In this document: positions 31,668 to 41,114 of the stretch, piece after piece
Layout of the letters: every line of letters begins with the position of its first letter
Position numbering within the stretch: the stretch's first letter is position 1
Source of the DNA: Halobacillus litoralis
GTDB lineage: Bacteria > Bacillota > Bacilli > Bacillales > Halobacillaceae
NCBI RefSeq assembly: GCF_020524085.2
Contig: NZ_CP129016.1
Span: forward strand, 1,420,001 to 1,484,000
Reading direction: 5' to 3'
DNA length: 64,000 nt
Position numbers and translations under genes: made by a program
Notes under the pieces: generated by a model
The model's database searches: none
What the model was told of the DNA's origin: nothing
What the model saw: the letters and a program-made list of their open reading frames with translations, nothing else

Positions 31668-31835
31668 TTGAACGATAGTTGGAGAAGTTTGATTGATAAG
31701 TTGAGGGCTTTGATTGATATGTAGGGAAGTTTGATTGATAAGTTCAGGACGTTGATTGATATATGGGGGAGTTTGATTGATAAGTTTAAGACTTTGAGTG
31801 ATATAGCTGCAAAATTGATAGATAACTAAAGGAAA
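31668..31835. repeat. 21-bp tandem repeat array (about 8 units)
   Basis: The core TTGATTGATA starts at 31689, 31710, 31731, 31752 and 31773, exactly 21 bp apart, with degenerate units at 31668, 31794 and 31815. Alternate units resemble each other more (AAGTT versus ATGT after the core), so there is also a 42-bp period. The opposite strand reads as heptapeptide repeats of the form INQTPPY, but no ribosome binding site or coding context supports a protein. Confidence 0.85.
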
Positions 31836-31859
31836 ACCTCCCGTACATACGGGAGGTTC
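31834..31859 (-). terminator. Terminator of the LVIVD-repeat gene
   Basis: A stem of AACCTCCCGTA with its perfect complement lies at 31835-31858; on the minus strand it is followed by a short T-run. It lies 10 bp after the gene's stop. Confidence 0.75.
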
Positions 31860-31868
31860 CACCAGAAT

Positions 31869-33241
31869 TTATTCATTACTATTATTCTTCTGCAAGACTT
31901 TTAAGCCTTGATTCATGTCTGAGCCTAGCACGTAGTTGCGATCAACGAACGTTCCCCAGAAATAACCGCCTGCAGGATTATAAACCCCCACCTGCTCCGG
32001 GTTGCTAGGGTCGGTGATATCCACCGCACGAATACCTCCCGCATAGTGGGAAAGATACAAAGTATTGCCTTGTACTTTTGGATCATGAACCGTATTGGCG
32101 AAGGTAACGCCATCTTCCACGTCATCCACGAGCTCTGTCTTGAACGTGCTCAACAGCTTCGGATTCTGCTTGTCTTTAATATCAAAAATTCTTGTGTATC
32201 CGTAAGATTCTTCATAACCTTCTCTCGTAGGGTTGTACACTTCACGTGTTTCAATCAGCACATTGCCGCCTTTGGCAAGGGCAGCGGAGTGTGCAGAACC
32301 CTGTACATCCGGAGCATAGTCTGTCCGGCCTTCAAACTTCACATTGTAAGGATCAGAGATATCGAGAATGATTGTACCGAGATCCCAGAAGGAAAGAAGG
32401 GCGGTATCACCGTTGTTATCCGTCATCGTACTATGGTTGAAAACAGGACGCGTTTTTCCATCAGGTGAATTCCAATGGTAACCATTGAAGTTCTCGTCTA
32501 CTTCTGGAAGAGTACGCGGATCGAATTCGTAAATCGTTTTTGGATCGGAAGGATTGCTGACATCCACTAAAGCGAAGTCCTTCTCTTCTCCGTGCGTGTA
32601 GTAATCTGCATATGGATTAGCCGCTAATACGAAAGGCTTTCCTTCTTTCACCGTAAGGTAAAGTTCATGGGTACCCGGAACGCGCTTGTCCATTTCCCAG
32701 AAGCCGAGTTTTTCAGGTGATTCAGGATTGGATACATCATACAAAAGAAAACCGCCCTTAGAATCAGGATTGCTGCGGCTCAGCTGTTGGACACTTACGA
32801 CTGCAAGATCGCCTTTGAATTCTTTCGTATTCACTTTTTTTAACAATGACTTTCTCCTGCCATGTACCAGGAATGTCATCAGCAAACTTAGCGATCTCTA
32901 CCCGGATTGGATGGATCGTTCAAATCAAAGATACGGACGCCGCCTTCCCCACCATTGCGTGTATGCGTACCTACATACGCATAGCCGTCATAGGCGTAAA
33001 CGTCAGCCGTGTTATTCTGAACCCCATCGTATTGTTTTAACTGCGCGGAACCGACTTCCTTCCAGTTTCCTACGTTTTTCGTTCCTTCTAAAACAGGTAC
33101 CTCATTAAGCGCTTGAGATCCTTCCTGTCCCTTTTCTACTAATGCATCATCAAGCATGTCATGGGCAAATGTCGTGGGTGTAGCAGAAAAGACAAGTAAC
33201 CCAGCCATAGCCGAGCTAAGAACGATGTGTTTTTTATTCAT
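31869..33241 (-). CDS. Secreted LVIVD-repeat protein, two frameshifts
   Basis: A protein with repeated beta-propeller blades of the LVIVD type, e.g. VRIFDLNDPSNP, FLLYDVSNPESPEKLGFW, FALVDVSNPSDPKT and IRAVDITDPSNPEQVG. It begins with a signal peptide (MNKKHIVLSSAMAGLLVFSA, cleavage near TFA-HD) at ATG 33241. The N-terminal 120 residues are in one frame, the rest from about 32835 in another, joined by a 60-bp stretch in the third frame. Reading CCC 32901-32903 as CC and T7 32835-32841 as T6 (plus strand) restores DPSNPVEIAKFADDIPGTWQ and a 456-residue protein. Function is unknown; probably an extracytoplasmic binding scaffold. Confidence 0.75.
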
Positions 33242-33435
33242 CAATTTTCCCCCTCTAATGAAAAGATTTACCAAAATATAGCATGAAAGGAAATTAATTT
33301 CATTAATATTCAGAAAAATGAATCGAATGAACAGGTGACCCTATAGGATATCTATCCTGAATTCAGATCCTTCGTGTGTCTAAAGAAATACAAACCCACA
33401 AACGAATTAAGGAGGAAAGAGTGATTGACAAAAAA

Positions 33436-33478
33436 TGGTGTACCAGGTCATCCAGATTCTGGATGACCTGGTACACCA
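33436..33478. repeat. REP-like palindrome 3
   Basis: A perfect 20-bp inverted repeat (TGGTGTACCAGGTCATCCAG) around a 3-nt loop. It lies just 3' of the minus-strand transporter gene and 195 bp upstream of the LVIVD gene. It is the longest ACCAGGT-type copy. Confidence 0.85.
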
Positions 33479-33489
33479 AAAAAAGGAAA

Positions 33490-34912
33490 CTAAAACAGAA
33501 GTAAGGCGACGGTGGTGGAGGCGATCAGTCCCAGGGTGACGGGAATGAAGTTTTTCCGGACGAGTTCCATGACGGGGACGCCGCAGAACCCTGCGATTGC
33601 GATCAAGGACGACCAGGCGATGATGGTACCGCCTCCTGTCCAGATGGATCCCATCTGTCCGATCGCTGCGAGGGTGGAAGCGTCGATGCTGCCGTTTGCG
33701 AGCGAGGCTGATAACGCCCCGGTAAGCGGAAGTCCTGAAAAACCGGAACCGTCTAATCCTGTAATGATTCCTATGATCAAAATACTAAAAGCGGTCAAAA
33801 AAGCGCTCTGAGGCAAATAATCCTGACTCGATTGAACGAGATCAAACAGGAAGGAAGGGGTCGCTTCAGCAGGCAGGACAAGAATATCTTTGGCAAACTC
33901 CCCACTGCCGAGAAAAAAGAAACCGGCAATCGGAATCACGGGCCCCATCGCTTTGAAGGCAAAGACGAACCCCTCGGTAATGTGCTCGCTCACATCATCG
34001 AGCGCTTTATGCTTTCCGAAGGCTAAACTGGAGAGTAGCAGTAAAACGACAGCGACACCTCCAATAAAAGCCGCTCCGCTTCCTCCTTCAAATCCACCCA
34101 TACGTCCCGAACCGAGCTTGGTGGAAACCATATAAATCATTACGGCAAGCATGGATAGTGGGACGAGGACGGCGAATACTTTGCTCCAGATATGGACGCG
34201 TGCGTTTGTCGTTTCTTCTTTTGCTTTGAGTCCCTGCATCTGAACAATTTCCTGTTGGTTCCGAGGATCATCTTTAGAACGGAAACTTTTCCTGTTGAAA
34301 AAATAAGCAAGACCGATGGCCACAACACCTGTCACTACTGATAGAAGCAGCGCCTGATCCATGACGCTTCCAGTATCGATTCCTGCCGATTTCGCCGAGA
34401 GCTCAGGTGCTACCTGGATGATATAATCCGAAGATAACGCCATCCCTTGTCCGGCAAGCGCCACAGCCATCGCTGCCACCATCGCAGGCAGTCCTGTACG
34501 GATAGCCGCAGGTACAAGGAGTGCACAAATGAGCGGAACAGCAGGAGTCGGCCAGAAGAAAAGGGAGACGACATAGGTGACGCCGACAAGAATGAAAAAC
34601 GAGACATGACTGTTGATCATCACTTTTTGAATCGGCTGGATCATGCGGGTGTCAGCCCCGAGATCTTTTAAGGAACGCAACAAGGCGACCATAAAAGTAA
34701 TGATCAAAAAGATATTGAACAACTCTTTAGCGGCCACAAGGTTGGCATTGAAGACACCGACAAAACCACTGATCAAACTCCCATTAAACATCCATGCGAC
34801 TAAAAAAAGTACCGAGTAAAGTGGGGAGAACGACCCCTTTACGGAAAATCATCGTCAGGATGATGAGTAGGGTGAACAGCCCATAAATCCAATGAGACAT
34901 TGTCAATTCCAT
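33490..34912 (-). CDS. Putative ion-transporter-superfamily permease, frameshifted near the N-terminus
   Basis: A membrane protein with some 11-12 hydrophobic segments and repeated Gly-rich re-entrant-like stretches (GLDGSGFSGLPLTGAL, MGSIWTGGGTIIAW), as in GntP/Dcu/CitMHS-like carriers. I cannot assign a substrate. The first 37 residues (MELTMSHWIYGLFTLLIILT) are in a different frame from the rest. Reading A7 at 34802-34808 as A6 joins them as LGTFLVAWMFNGSL into a 473-residue protein starting at ATG 34912, which has GGAGG upstream. The next gene outward (DsbA-like) has its own terminator, so this one is probably monocistronic. Confidence 0.7.
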
Positions 34913-35018
34913 CAAAATGCCTCCTTTTTTATATAGGCTATTCACCAGGGGAGGGAGAGGTGAGGAAGAGGAATTTTGTTGAGGGAAAGTAAAGCGCCCT
35001 AACACTATTCAACCCCAT

Positions 35019-35048
35019 CAAAAAAGCCGCGGGATCTCCCACGGCTTT
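35019..35048 (-). terminator. Terminator of the DsbA-like gene
   Basis: AAAGCCG-GGGA pairs with TCCC-CGGCTTT with one internal mismatch. On the minus strand it is followed by a T-run and lies just after the gene's stop. Confidence 0.75.
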
Positions 35049-35052
35049 CATC

Positions 35053-35775
35053 CTATTTATTTTCTTGTCCTGGAACTTCACAGCCATCTTCCGTACAAGC
35101 CGCTCCGCTCTCACTAGATAAATCTTCAAAAGCAGGCGTCTGTTCTTCTTCAGCAAAAGCTTTTTCAAGCCCCTGTACGAAAACTTCCGTCGGCTGGGCG
35201 CCGGAGACGGCATATTTCCGGTTGATGACGAAAAATGGCACGCCCTGCACACCGATTTGCTGTGCTTCTGCTTCTTCACGGCGAACCGCTTCCGTATAAT
35301 CCGATCCTTCAAGAACAGAAACCACTGCATCGCGATCTAGTCCCACTTCAACGGCTAGCGCTGTAATCGTTTCATGATCCCCGACATCTTTGCCATCCGT
35401 CAGAACTGCCTTGAAAAAGCGTTCAGCAAAAGCTTTGCCTAACCCTTTTTCATTGGCCAATTGAGATACGCGATGGGCATCAAACGTATTCGTAGGCACG
35501 ACCGAATCAAAGCGGAAATCGAGACCGACCATCTTCGCCTGCTCGGTCATGTTCTGCGTCATCTCGCACGCCTCTTCCAGAGACCGGCCGTATTTGGCGG
35601 CAAGTTTCTCATGCATGTTTCTTCCTGTGTTGCGCTCTGCATTCGGGTCGAGCTCGAAGCTTTTATAGACAACGTCCACCTGTTTTCCAGGAAAATGTTC
35701 CAGCGCTTCTTCTAGTCTGCGTTTTCCGATATAACAAAAAGGACAGACGAAATCTGACCAAATTTCTATTTTCAT
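35053..35775 (-). CDS. DsbA-family oxidoreductase, FrnE-like
   Basis: A 240-residue thioredoxin-fold protein without a signal peptide, so cytoplasmic. The active-site motif CPFC is at residues 12-15 (WSDFVCPFCYIGKRRLEE). GVQGVPFFVINRKYAVSGAQ contains the cis-proline loop. The tail has two extra cysteines (CTEDGCEVPG) that might form a second redox or metal pair. FrnE-like proteins act in oxidative-stress defence or polyketide biosynthesis; which applies here is unknown. ATG 35775 is chosen for its AGAGGTG site. Confidence 0.85.
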   Translation of the reverse strand: MKIEIWSDFVCPFCYIGKRRLEEALEHFPGKQVDVVYKSFELDPNAERNTGRNMHEKLAAKYGRSLEEACEMTQNMTEQAKMVGLDFRFDSVVPTNTFDAHRVSQLANEKGLGKAFAERFFKAVLTDGKDVGDHETITALAVEVGLDRDAVVSVLEGSDYTEAVRREEAEAQQIGVQGVPFFVINRKYAVSGAQPTEVFVQGLEKAFAEEEQTPAFEDLSSESGAACTEDGCEVPGQENK

Positions 35776-35890
35776 TGCGTTCACCTCTTCATTAGATTCC
35801 CTTCCATTTTACGATGCTTATCGACGGAATTCCATGATTCTGTTTTAGAGCGGTCCCACGTATATATGGGAAAAAAGGAGGTTGGCCTTT

Positions 35891-36262
35891 ATGGGGATTA
35901 CGTTGATTAAAATTTCATCTGTTTATTTTGCCATTGGAGTTGCGATCGGTTACTACATGTCGAGTGCACATGACTATGCGCTCACACCGGTTCACGTCCA
36001 CATCAATTTGCTTGGATGGACCGCACTCACGCTTGCGGGTATTTTATATCATCTTTTTCCATCACTTGCGAAATCGTTATCAGGTAAAATTCACTTCTGG
36101 CTCCACAACATCGGTCTTCCGTTAATGATGATCGGCTTATTTTTCGTCGTTCTTATTGAAAATGAAGCGTTGCTTCCCCTTCTAGCCACAGGCGCAACGG
36201 TGACATCCCTCGGTATTTTCTCTTTTGTTTTCAACGTGTTGAAAAACTTGAAAGCTTCCTGA
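35891..36262 (+). CDS. Small four-helix membrane protein, cytochrome oxidase subunit I-like
   Basis: A 123-residue protein with about four membrane helices. Its HVHINLLGWTALTLAGILYH segment resembles the histidine-bearing helix of haem-copper oxidase subunit I or NnrS-like proteins. Homologues in Bacillaceae are usually annotated only as cytochrome-c-oxidase-like. The ATG at 35891 has AAAGGAGG 9 nt upstream. No other respiratory gene is nearby, so a complete oxidase is not implied. Confidence 0.7.
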   Translation: MGITLIKISSVYFAIGVAIGYYMSSAHDYALTPVHVHINLLGWTALTLAGILYHLFPSLAKSLSGKIHFWLHNIGLPLMMIGLFFVVLIENEALLPLLATGATVTSLGIFSFVFNVLKNLKAS

Positions 36263-36309
36263 CACCCAATCCCTCTCCGCTTCGATTATAGAAGCAGGGA
36301 GGGATTTTT

Positions 36310-37131
36310 ATGATGACTTTGGAAACGTTGAAACAACGCAGCTTGAACAAAATGGGGAACGTCCAAAAGATTGTGAAAGAAAAGGTGTGGGAAATGATCG
36401 AGCAAGCATATTCCGATGGGATATTGGTGCAAATCTCCTCCGGGCATCGCACGTATGAGGAGCAGGCCCACTTGTATGGACAAGGCCGCCCGGACTATTA
36501 TTGGCAAGGAAAAAGATACGGACACAGCGGGAACATCGTCACTTATGCCAAACCTGGGAAAAGCAATCATCACAGCGGCCGGGCCGTGGATTTTTTTCTG
36601 GTCAGTTCAGATGGGAAAAAAGCGCTATGGACGGTAGATCAGGATTGGCGTCACGTCGCGGATATCGCTAAGTCTCTCGGTTTTCAGTGGGGAGGAGACT
36701 GGTCCAGCTTCAATGATTATGCCCATCTCGAATGGCCGGAAAAGTCCAATGATGTCCGTGACCTTCAAACAAAGCTTCAGAAGTTAGGCTATGAACCTGG
36801 ACCAATGGATGGCATTTATGGACCGCGAACAAAAAAAGCGGTTGTCGCTTTTCAACATCAGGAAGGATTAGAAGTGGACGGAAGCGCAGGTCCAATAACA
36901 ACAAACAGGCTCAACGCCCGCACCTATCCCGGCTATCCCATTCACTTCGGCGCTGAAGGATCCGTGGTCAAACGAATCCAAAGAGCGGTCGGAACCACAG
37001 ACGACGGCCACTTCGGCCCCTTAACAGAAGCTGCCGTGTGTGATTTCCAGCAACAGCATCGTCTTGAAATTGATGGTGTCGTAGGACCAATTACTTGGCG
37101 GAAGATATTTGGTAACCAGCATCCTTCGTAG
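36310..37131 (+). CDS. Peptidoglycan endopeptidase of the M15 (CwlK/VanY) family with two PG-binding repeats
   Basis: A 273-residue cell-wall peptidase. The zinc/active-site motifs are SNHHSGRAVDF (residues 79-89) and DYAHLEWP (near 136). Two PG_binding_1 repeats follow (VRDLQTKLQKLGYEPGPMDG and VVKRIQRAV...). It has no signal peptide or membrane helix, unlike chromosomal CwlK, which makes it endolysin-like; however no holin or phage gene is adjacent. It starts at ATG 36310 after GGGAGG. The stop codon lies in the loop of its own terminator. Confidence 0.87.
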   Translation: MMTLETLKQRSLNKMGNVQKIVKEKVWEMIEQAYSDGILVQISSGHRTYEEQAHLYGQGRPDYYWQGKRYGHSGNIVTYAKPGKSNHHSGRAVDFFLVSSDGKKALWTVDQDWRHVADIAKSLGFQWGGDWSSFNDYAHLEWPEKSNDVRDLQTKLQKLGYEPGPMDGIYGPRTKKAVVAFQHQEGLEVDGSAGPITTNRLNARTYPGYPIHFGAEGSVVKRIQRAVGTTDDGHFGPLTEAAVCDFQQQHRLEIDGVVGPITWRKIFGNQHPS

Positions 37132-37147
37132 GATGCTGGTTTTTTTT
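37115..37147 (+). terminator. Terminator overlapping the endopeptidase stop
   Basis: ACCAGCATCC (37115-37124) pairs with GGATGCTGGT (37131-37140), then T8. The stop codon TAG at 37129-37131 is at the loop. Confidence 0.9.
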
Positions 37148-37334
37148 AATAAAACCGATCAGGGTAATAGCTCAAAGTAGCTTGGAAATCAATCAAACCA
37201 ATGGAAGCATCACACAAATCCTCGAAACTTGTCTAGTCATATCGTACCTATTGACAAATTATGAGAATTTTATAATAATACAAGTTGTAATATTCAGTTA
37301 AATCTAAATATTCTCAAAAATTTTCACACATCTA

Positions 37335-37348
37335 TGTTAACGCTTACA
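37335..37348. promoter_or_regulatory. cre site before the symporter operon
   Basis: TGTTAACGCTTACA fits the looser cre consensus TGWNANCGNTNWCA at all positions. A TTGACA hexamer lies at 37251 with AT-rich sequence downstream, a likely promoter region. The 235-bp gap 37132-37366 holds nothing else that I can identify. Confidence 0.6.
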
Positions 37349-37366
37349 CTAAGGAGGGTAGATTCG

Positions 37367-37552
37367 TTGCTGATTCCGATTATTCTTTCTGTCATCACCG
37401 TACTTTCTGTTGTTTTCGCACTGAAAAAGAAGCGGCCGTTCTTGCTGGCGGTCCCGTTCATTGCGCTCTTTGGTGTCGCTCTTGCAAAAATCATTATGGT
37501 TCCGATGCCGTTCTGGGAAACCGTGCAGTTCATTTTTAACTTAAGGGGATAA
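37367..37552 (+). CDS. Small membrane protein of the symporter operon
   Basis: A 61-residue protein with two membrane helices (LIPIILSVITVLSVVFAL and FLLAVPFIALFGVALAKIIM). The start is TTG 37367, eight nt after AAGGAGGG. It is the first gene of a three-gene operon with the DUF4212 subunit and the large symporter. I do not recognise a characterised family; a role in assembly or regulation of the symporter is a guess from position. Confidence 0.65.
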   Translation: MLIPIILSVITVLSVVFALKKKRPFLLAVPFIALFGVALAKIIMVPMPFWETVQFIFNLRG

Positions 37553-37573
37553 TGCGAAGGGAGTTGAATCGTT

Positions 37574-37870
37574 GTGAAAAAAATGGATCCACAGAAGGCG
37601 AAAGAGTATTTTCGTTTACGAACGACTTTGATTATCATCTATCTCGCCATTGGGGCACTCGTATCTTTCGGAGTTGTTCTATTTGCCGAAAGTCTTCAGT
37701 CCTTTACAGTGATGGGCATCCCCCTTCCTTATTACATGGGAGCGCAGGGCGCTATTATTACGTTTATCGTACTTCTTTTCTTCAATGCCCTCATCAGTGA
37801 TGTCGTTGATAAGAAGTTCGGTTTGATTCCAAAAGAAGATTCCGGTCAAAATCAAGCGGTTAACCAATAA
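37574..37870 (+). CDS. Sodium/solute symporter small subunit (DUF4212)
   Basis: A 98-residue protein with two membrane helices, of the DUF4212 family that is encoded next to VC_2705-type sodium/solute symporters. The start is GTG 37574. The two hydrophobic segments are TLIIIYLAIGALVSFGVVLF and AIITFIVLLFFNALISDVV. It would form the accessory subunit of the transporter at 37886-39549. Confidence 0.82.
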   Translation: MKKMDPQKAKEYFRLRTTLIIIYLAIGALVSFGVVLFAESLQSFTVMGIPLPYYMGAQGAIITFIVLLFFNALISDVVDKKFGLIPKEDSGQNQAVNQ

Positions 37871-37885
37871 GATAGGGGGAGAAAT

Positions 37886-39549
37886 ATGGACGCACAGTTT
37901 ATAGTCTCCCTTGCTTTATTTGTCGCTACTTTTGCATTGTACATAGGTATCGCTGTCTACAATAAAGCAAGGGCTACATCAGATTTCTACGTTGCCGGCC
38001 GCGGAGTACCGCCCGTTTACAATGGCATGGCTATTGGAGCGGATTGGATGAGTGCAGCTTCATTCATTGGTCTTGCTGGTACGGTCATGATTCTTGGATA
38101 TGATGGACTCGCATACATTATGGGATGGACAGGCGGGTATTTGCTGCTTACGTTCCTTTTAGCTCCACAGTTAAGAAAATATGGACGCTACACCGTGCCG
38201 GAATTCATCGGAGACCGATACCGCAGCAACACGGCTCGATTAATTGCGGCTGTAGCAACCATCATCATCAGCTTCACCTATTCCGTCGGACAGTTGTCTG
38301 GATCAGGGGTGGTCATCGGGCGTTTGTTCGAAGTCGACACCGTAATCGGAACATTGATTGGTGTCGTGCTGATCGCCTTTTACTCAGCGATGGGCGGGAT
38401 GAAAGGGATCACCTGGACACAGGTCGCGCAATACTTGGTATTGATCATCGCGTATTTGATTCCGGTCATCTTCATGTCGCTGCAGCTGACGCAGAACCCT
38501 GTCCCTTGGATTTCTTACGGGGATGTTATTTCGGAAATGCGTACGATCGATCAGGAATTGGGCATTTCTGAATATATCATTCCATTCACAGAAGGATCGA
38601 AATGGCAGTTCATCGCCCTCATGTTCACACTGACGGCGGGAACAGCTGGTTTGCCACACGTCATTGTCCGTTTCTATACGGTAGCGACGATGAAAGCCGC
38701 TCGCTGGAGTGGGGCATGGGCATTGCTATTCATAGGGTTACTCTATTTGTCTGCACCTGCTTACGCTGCCTTTTCCCGTTTCATCTTGATGACGGAAGTG
38801 GCTGGTTCACAATTGAATAATCTTCCCGCATGGACACAGGCCTGGGTGGATACCGGCCGCCTTTCCCTTGCCGACAATAATAGTGACGGCGTGCTTCAGT
38901 GGTCGGAACTTGTCATCAGTAATGATATCGTCGTTATGGCGACACCAGAGATCGCAAACCTTGGTATCTTCGTCATTGGTTTGATGGCTGCCGGTGCAAT
39001 GGCGGCTGCTTTATCGACGGCCGGTGGTTTGATGATCGCGATTTCCGCAGCCTTGTCGCACGACATTTATTTCCGCTCCATCAATCCGAATGCGAGCGAG
39101 AAAAAACGTCTGGCTGTTGGACGCTGGTCGATTGTCCTTGCGACCGTAGCGGCAGGTTTAATTGCTTTGAACCCGCCAGGTGCGATCACGCAAATTGTTG
39201 CCTGGGCCTTCGCTTTAGCATCCGGATCGTTCTTCCCGGCCCTGCTTCTCGGTGTATGGTGGAAGCGGGCAAATGGACCTGGAGTGATTGCCGGTTTGGT
39301 TGTCGGACTTTCCGTGACGCTCGGGTACATTTTCGCAGCGAAATACGGCGGATTCACGATTCTTGGAATCATTGATACAGGTGCTGGAGTCTTCGGAGCG
39401 AGCGCTGCAATATTATAGCGAACGTCGCTGTTTCTCTCATGACTGCACCACCATCCAAACAAACCCAAGACGAAGTCACAGACCTCCGCTACCCAGAACA
39501 AATCGAATACAAAGACGGAGAATACTGGCTGAAAGAAAACGTCAAATAA
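37886..39549 (+). CDS. Sodium/solute symporter large subunit (VC_2705/ActP-like), frameshift near the C-terminus
   Basis: An SSS-family secondary transporter, probably for acetate or another short organic acid. The main frame gives 510 residues with about 12-13 membrane helices, including FYVAGRGVPPVYNGMAIGAD and TAGTAGLPHVIVRFYT. It stops at 39418, but another frame continues NVAVSLMTAPPSKQTQDEVT and ends at 39549. This is the conserved cytoplasmic tail of the family. A one-base deletion near 39408-39414 would explain it; restored length is about 554. The stop at 39418 may therefore be an error. Confidence 0.83.
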
Positions 39550-39563
39550 AAATGGAAAAAACA

Positions 39564-39605
39564 GGTGTACCAGGTCATCCAATATTTGGATGACCTGGTT
39601 ACACC
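39564..39605. repeat. REP-like palindrome 4
   Basis: GGTGTACCAGGTCATCCAA and its complement with one extra T flank a 3-nt loop. It sits exactly between the convergent symporter and gluconokinase genes, where no other terminator is seen. Confidence 0.85.
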
Positions 39606-39618
39606 ATTTATTTACATA

Positions 39619-41100
39619 TTACATTCGATGAAGTTTTTCGAAGTCGGTTTGCAGTTTGCCTGACACGGACTCGTACACTTCAAAGAGGGCTTTGTATTTC
39701 TCATGATTCTCAGCATTCGGTTCATAATGTTCCTTCATGGGAATGGAGGATTTAATGGATGCTAAGCTGTCCACGTGACGGAGGCTGTACAATGCAACCC
39801 AGGCAGCTCCCCAGGCGGAACTTTGGTGGCTTACCGGGATATCGATACGCTTGTTGAAAATATCTGCGAGCATTTGCACCCATGTCTCTGACCGTGCAAA
39901 TCCACCGCTCGCATAAATTTTCTCATGTTTGTTGCCAAGACGCTCCAGGGCACTTCCAATATGTAAAATGGAAAACAGCACGCCTTCCATCGCGGCTCTC
40001 GTCATATGTCCTTTGCCGTGAGCGGGAGTCAGTCCGATGAACGACCCTTTCGCTTCCGCGTTCCAGAACGGCGCACGCTCCCCGTTTAAATAGGGAAGGA
40101 AAAGTAAATTCCCTGCACCCGCTTCCACTTCACTCGCAAGCTTCGTCAACTCTTCAACCGGAATTTCATCTTCATGTGAAAATAGCTCCTGGATCCATTT
40201 CAGCACAAGACCGCCGTTATTAGACGGGCCGCCGGTAATCCACAAATCATCAGTAAAGCTGTAGGAGAACACTTCCTTATGGTCATCGAGAAGCGGTTCA
40301 CTGGAAAATTGTCGGATCGCTCCACTCGTACCAATGGTAATGGCTGTCTCACCCGGCTGAATCGCACCAATTCCAAGGTTCGCAAGCGGACCATCACTTC
40401 CACCGATGACAAAGGTCGTTCCGGCATCGAGACCAGACTTTTCAGCGGCCACTCCGCTCATGCCTTTCATTGCATACGTAGGCTCAACCGGTTGGAAAAG
40501 CTGTTCACGACTTATGCCTGCAATAGCGAGCGTTTCTTCATCCCAAGTGTGTTCGTGAATGTTGAAAAGACCGGTGGCGGCAGCAATCGAATAGTCGACC
40601 ACTTTTTCCCCGAACCAGCGATATAATAAAAATTCTTTCACAGATACAAAATAGTCGGCCTTTTTCCAAGGTTCATAGTGGTTGTTTTTCATCCATAATA
40701 GTTTTGATAGCGGGGACATCGGATGAAGCGGTGTCCCTGTGCGCCTATATACATCGGGGTGGCTTTCCTTCAACGAGGACGCTTCACCAGCACTGCGAGC
40801 ATCCGCCCAAATCATCGAAGGAGAAAGAGGTTCTCCTTTTTGGTCCATGCAAATAAGAGAATGCATGGCAGCGGAGATTCCGACGCCCACAATCTCCCCC
40901 CGTTCAATAGATTGTGTACTTGAATGTAATGCTTCAAGTGCGGCCTGCTCCATTTGAAGCGGGTCCTGTTCGGCATGGCCGACGGCAGGGTGAGAGAGGG
41001 GATAAGCCACTTCATATTCAGCAGCGACCTCTCCATTTTTATGAAAAACGACGGATTTCGCACTCGTCGTTCCAAGATCTAATCCAATCACATAACTCAT
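39619..41100 (-). CDS. gntK: Gluconokinase (FGGY family)
   Basis: This 493-residue sugar kinase phosphorylates D-gluconate to 6-phosphogluconate. The N-terminal FGGY phosphate motif is IGLDLGTTSAKSVVFH, and GERAPFWNAEAKGSFIGL and YASGGFARSETWVQMLADI are the C-terminal ATP-binding signatures. It closely resembles Bacillus GntK in length and motifs, although other sugar acids or pentitols cannot be excluded. It forms an operon with rpiR (15-bp gap) and diverges from a TRAP transporter likely to import its substrate. Confidence 0.87.
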   Translation of the reverse strand: MSYVIGLDLGTTSAKSVVFHKNGEVAAEYEVAYPLSHPAVGHAEQDPLQMEQAALEALHSSTQSIERGEIVGVGISAAMHSLICMDQKGEPLSPSMIWADARSAGEASSLKESHPDVYRRTGTPLHPMSPLSKLLWMKNNHYEPWKKADYFVSVKEFLLYRWFGEKVVDYSIAAATGLFNIHEHTWDEETLAIAGISREQLFQPVEPTYAMKGMSGVAAEKSGLDAGTTFVIGGSDGPLANLGIGAIQPGETAITIGTSGAIRQFSSEPLLDDHKEVFSYSFTDDLWITGGPSNNGGLVLKWIQELFSHEDEIPVEELTKLASEVEAGAGNLLFLPYLNGERAPFWNAEAKGSFIGLTPAHGKGHMTRAAMEGVLFSILHIGSALERLGNKHEKIYASGGFARSETWVQMLADIFNKRIDIPVSHQSSAWGAAWVALYSLRHVDSLASIKSSIPMKEHYEPNAENHEKYKALFEVYESVSGKLQTDFEKLHRM

Positions 41101-41114
41101 GTAAAACTTCCTTT

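Noticed and set aside
31224..31862. Minus-strand 212-codon open frame with INQTPPY-like heptapeptide repeats
   Set aside because: It runs antisense through the beta-galactosidase gene and the 21-bp array; the repeat peptide is a by-product of a 21-bp period, and no ribosome binding site is present.
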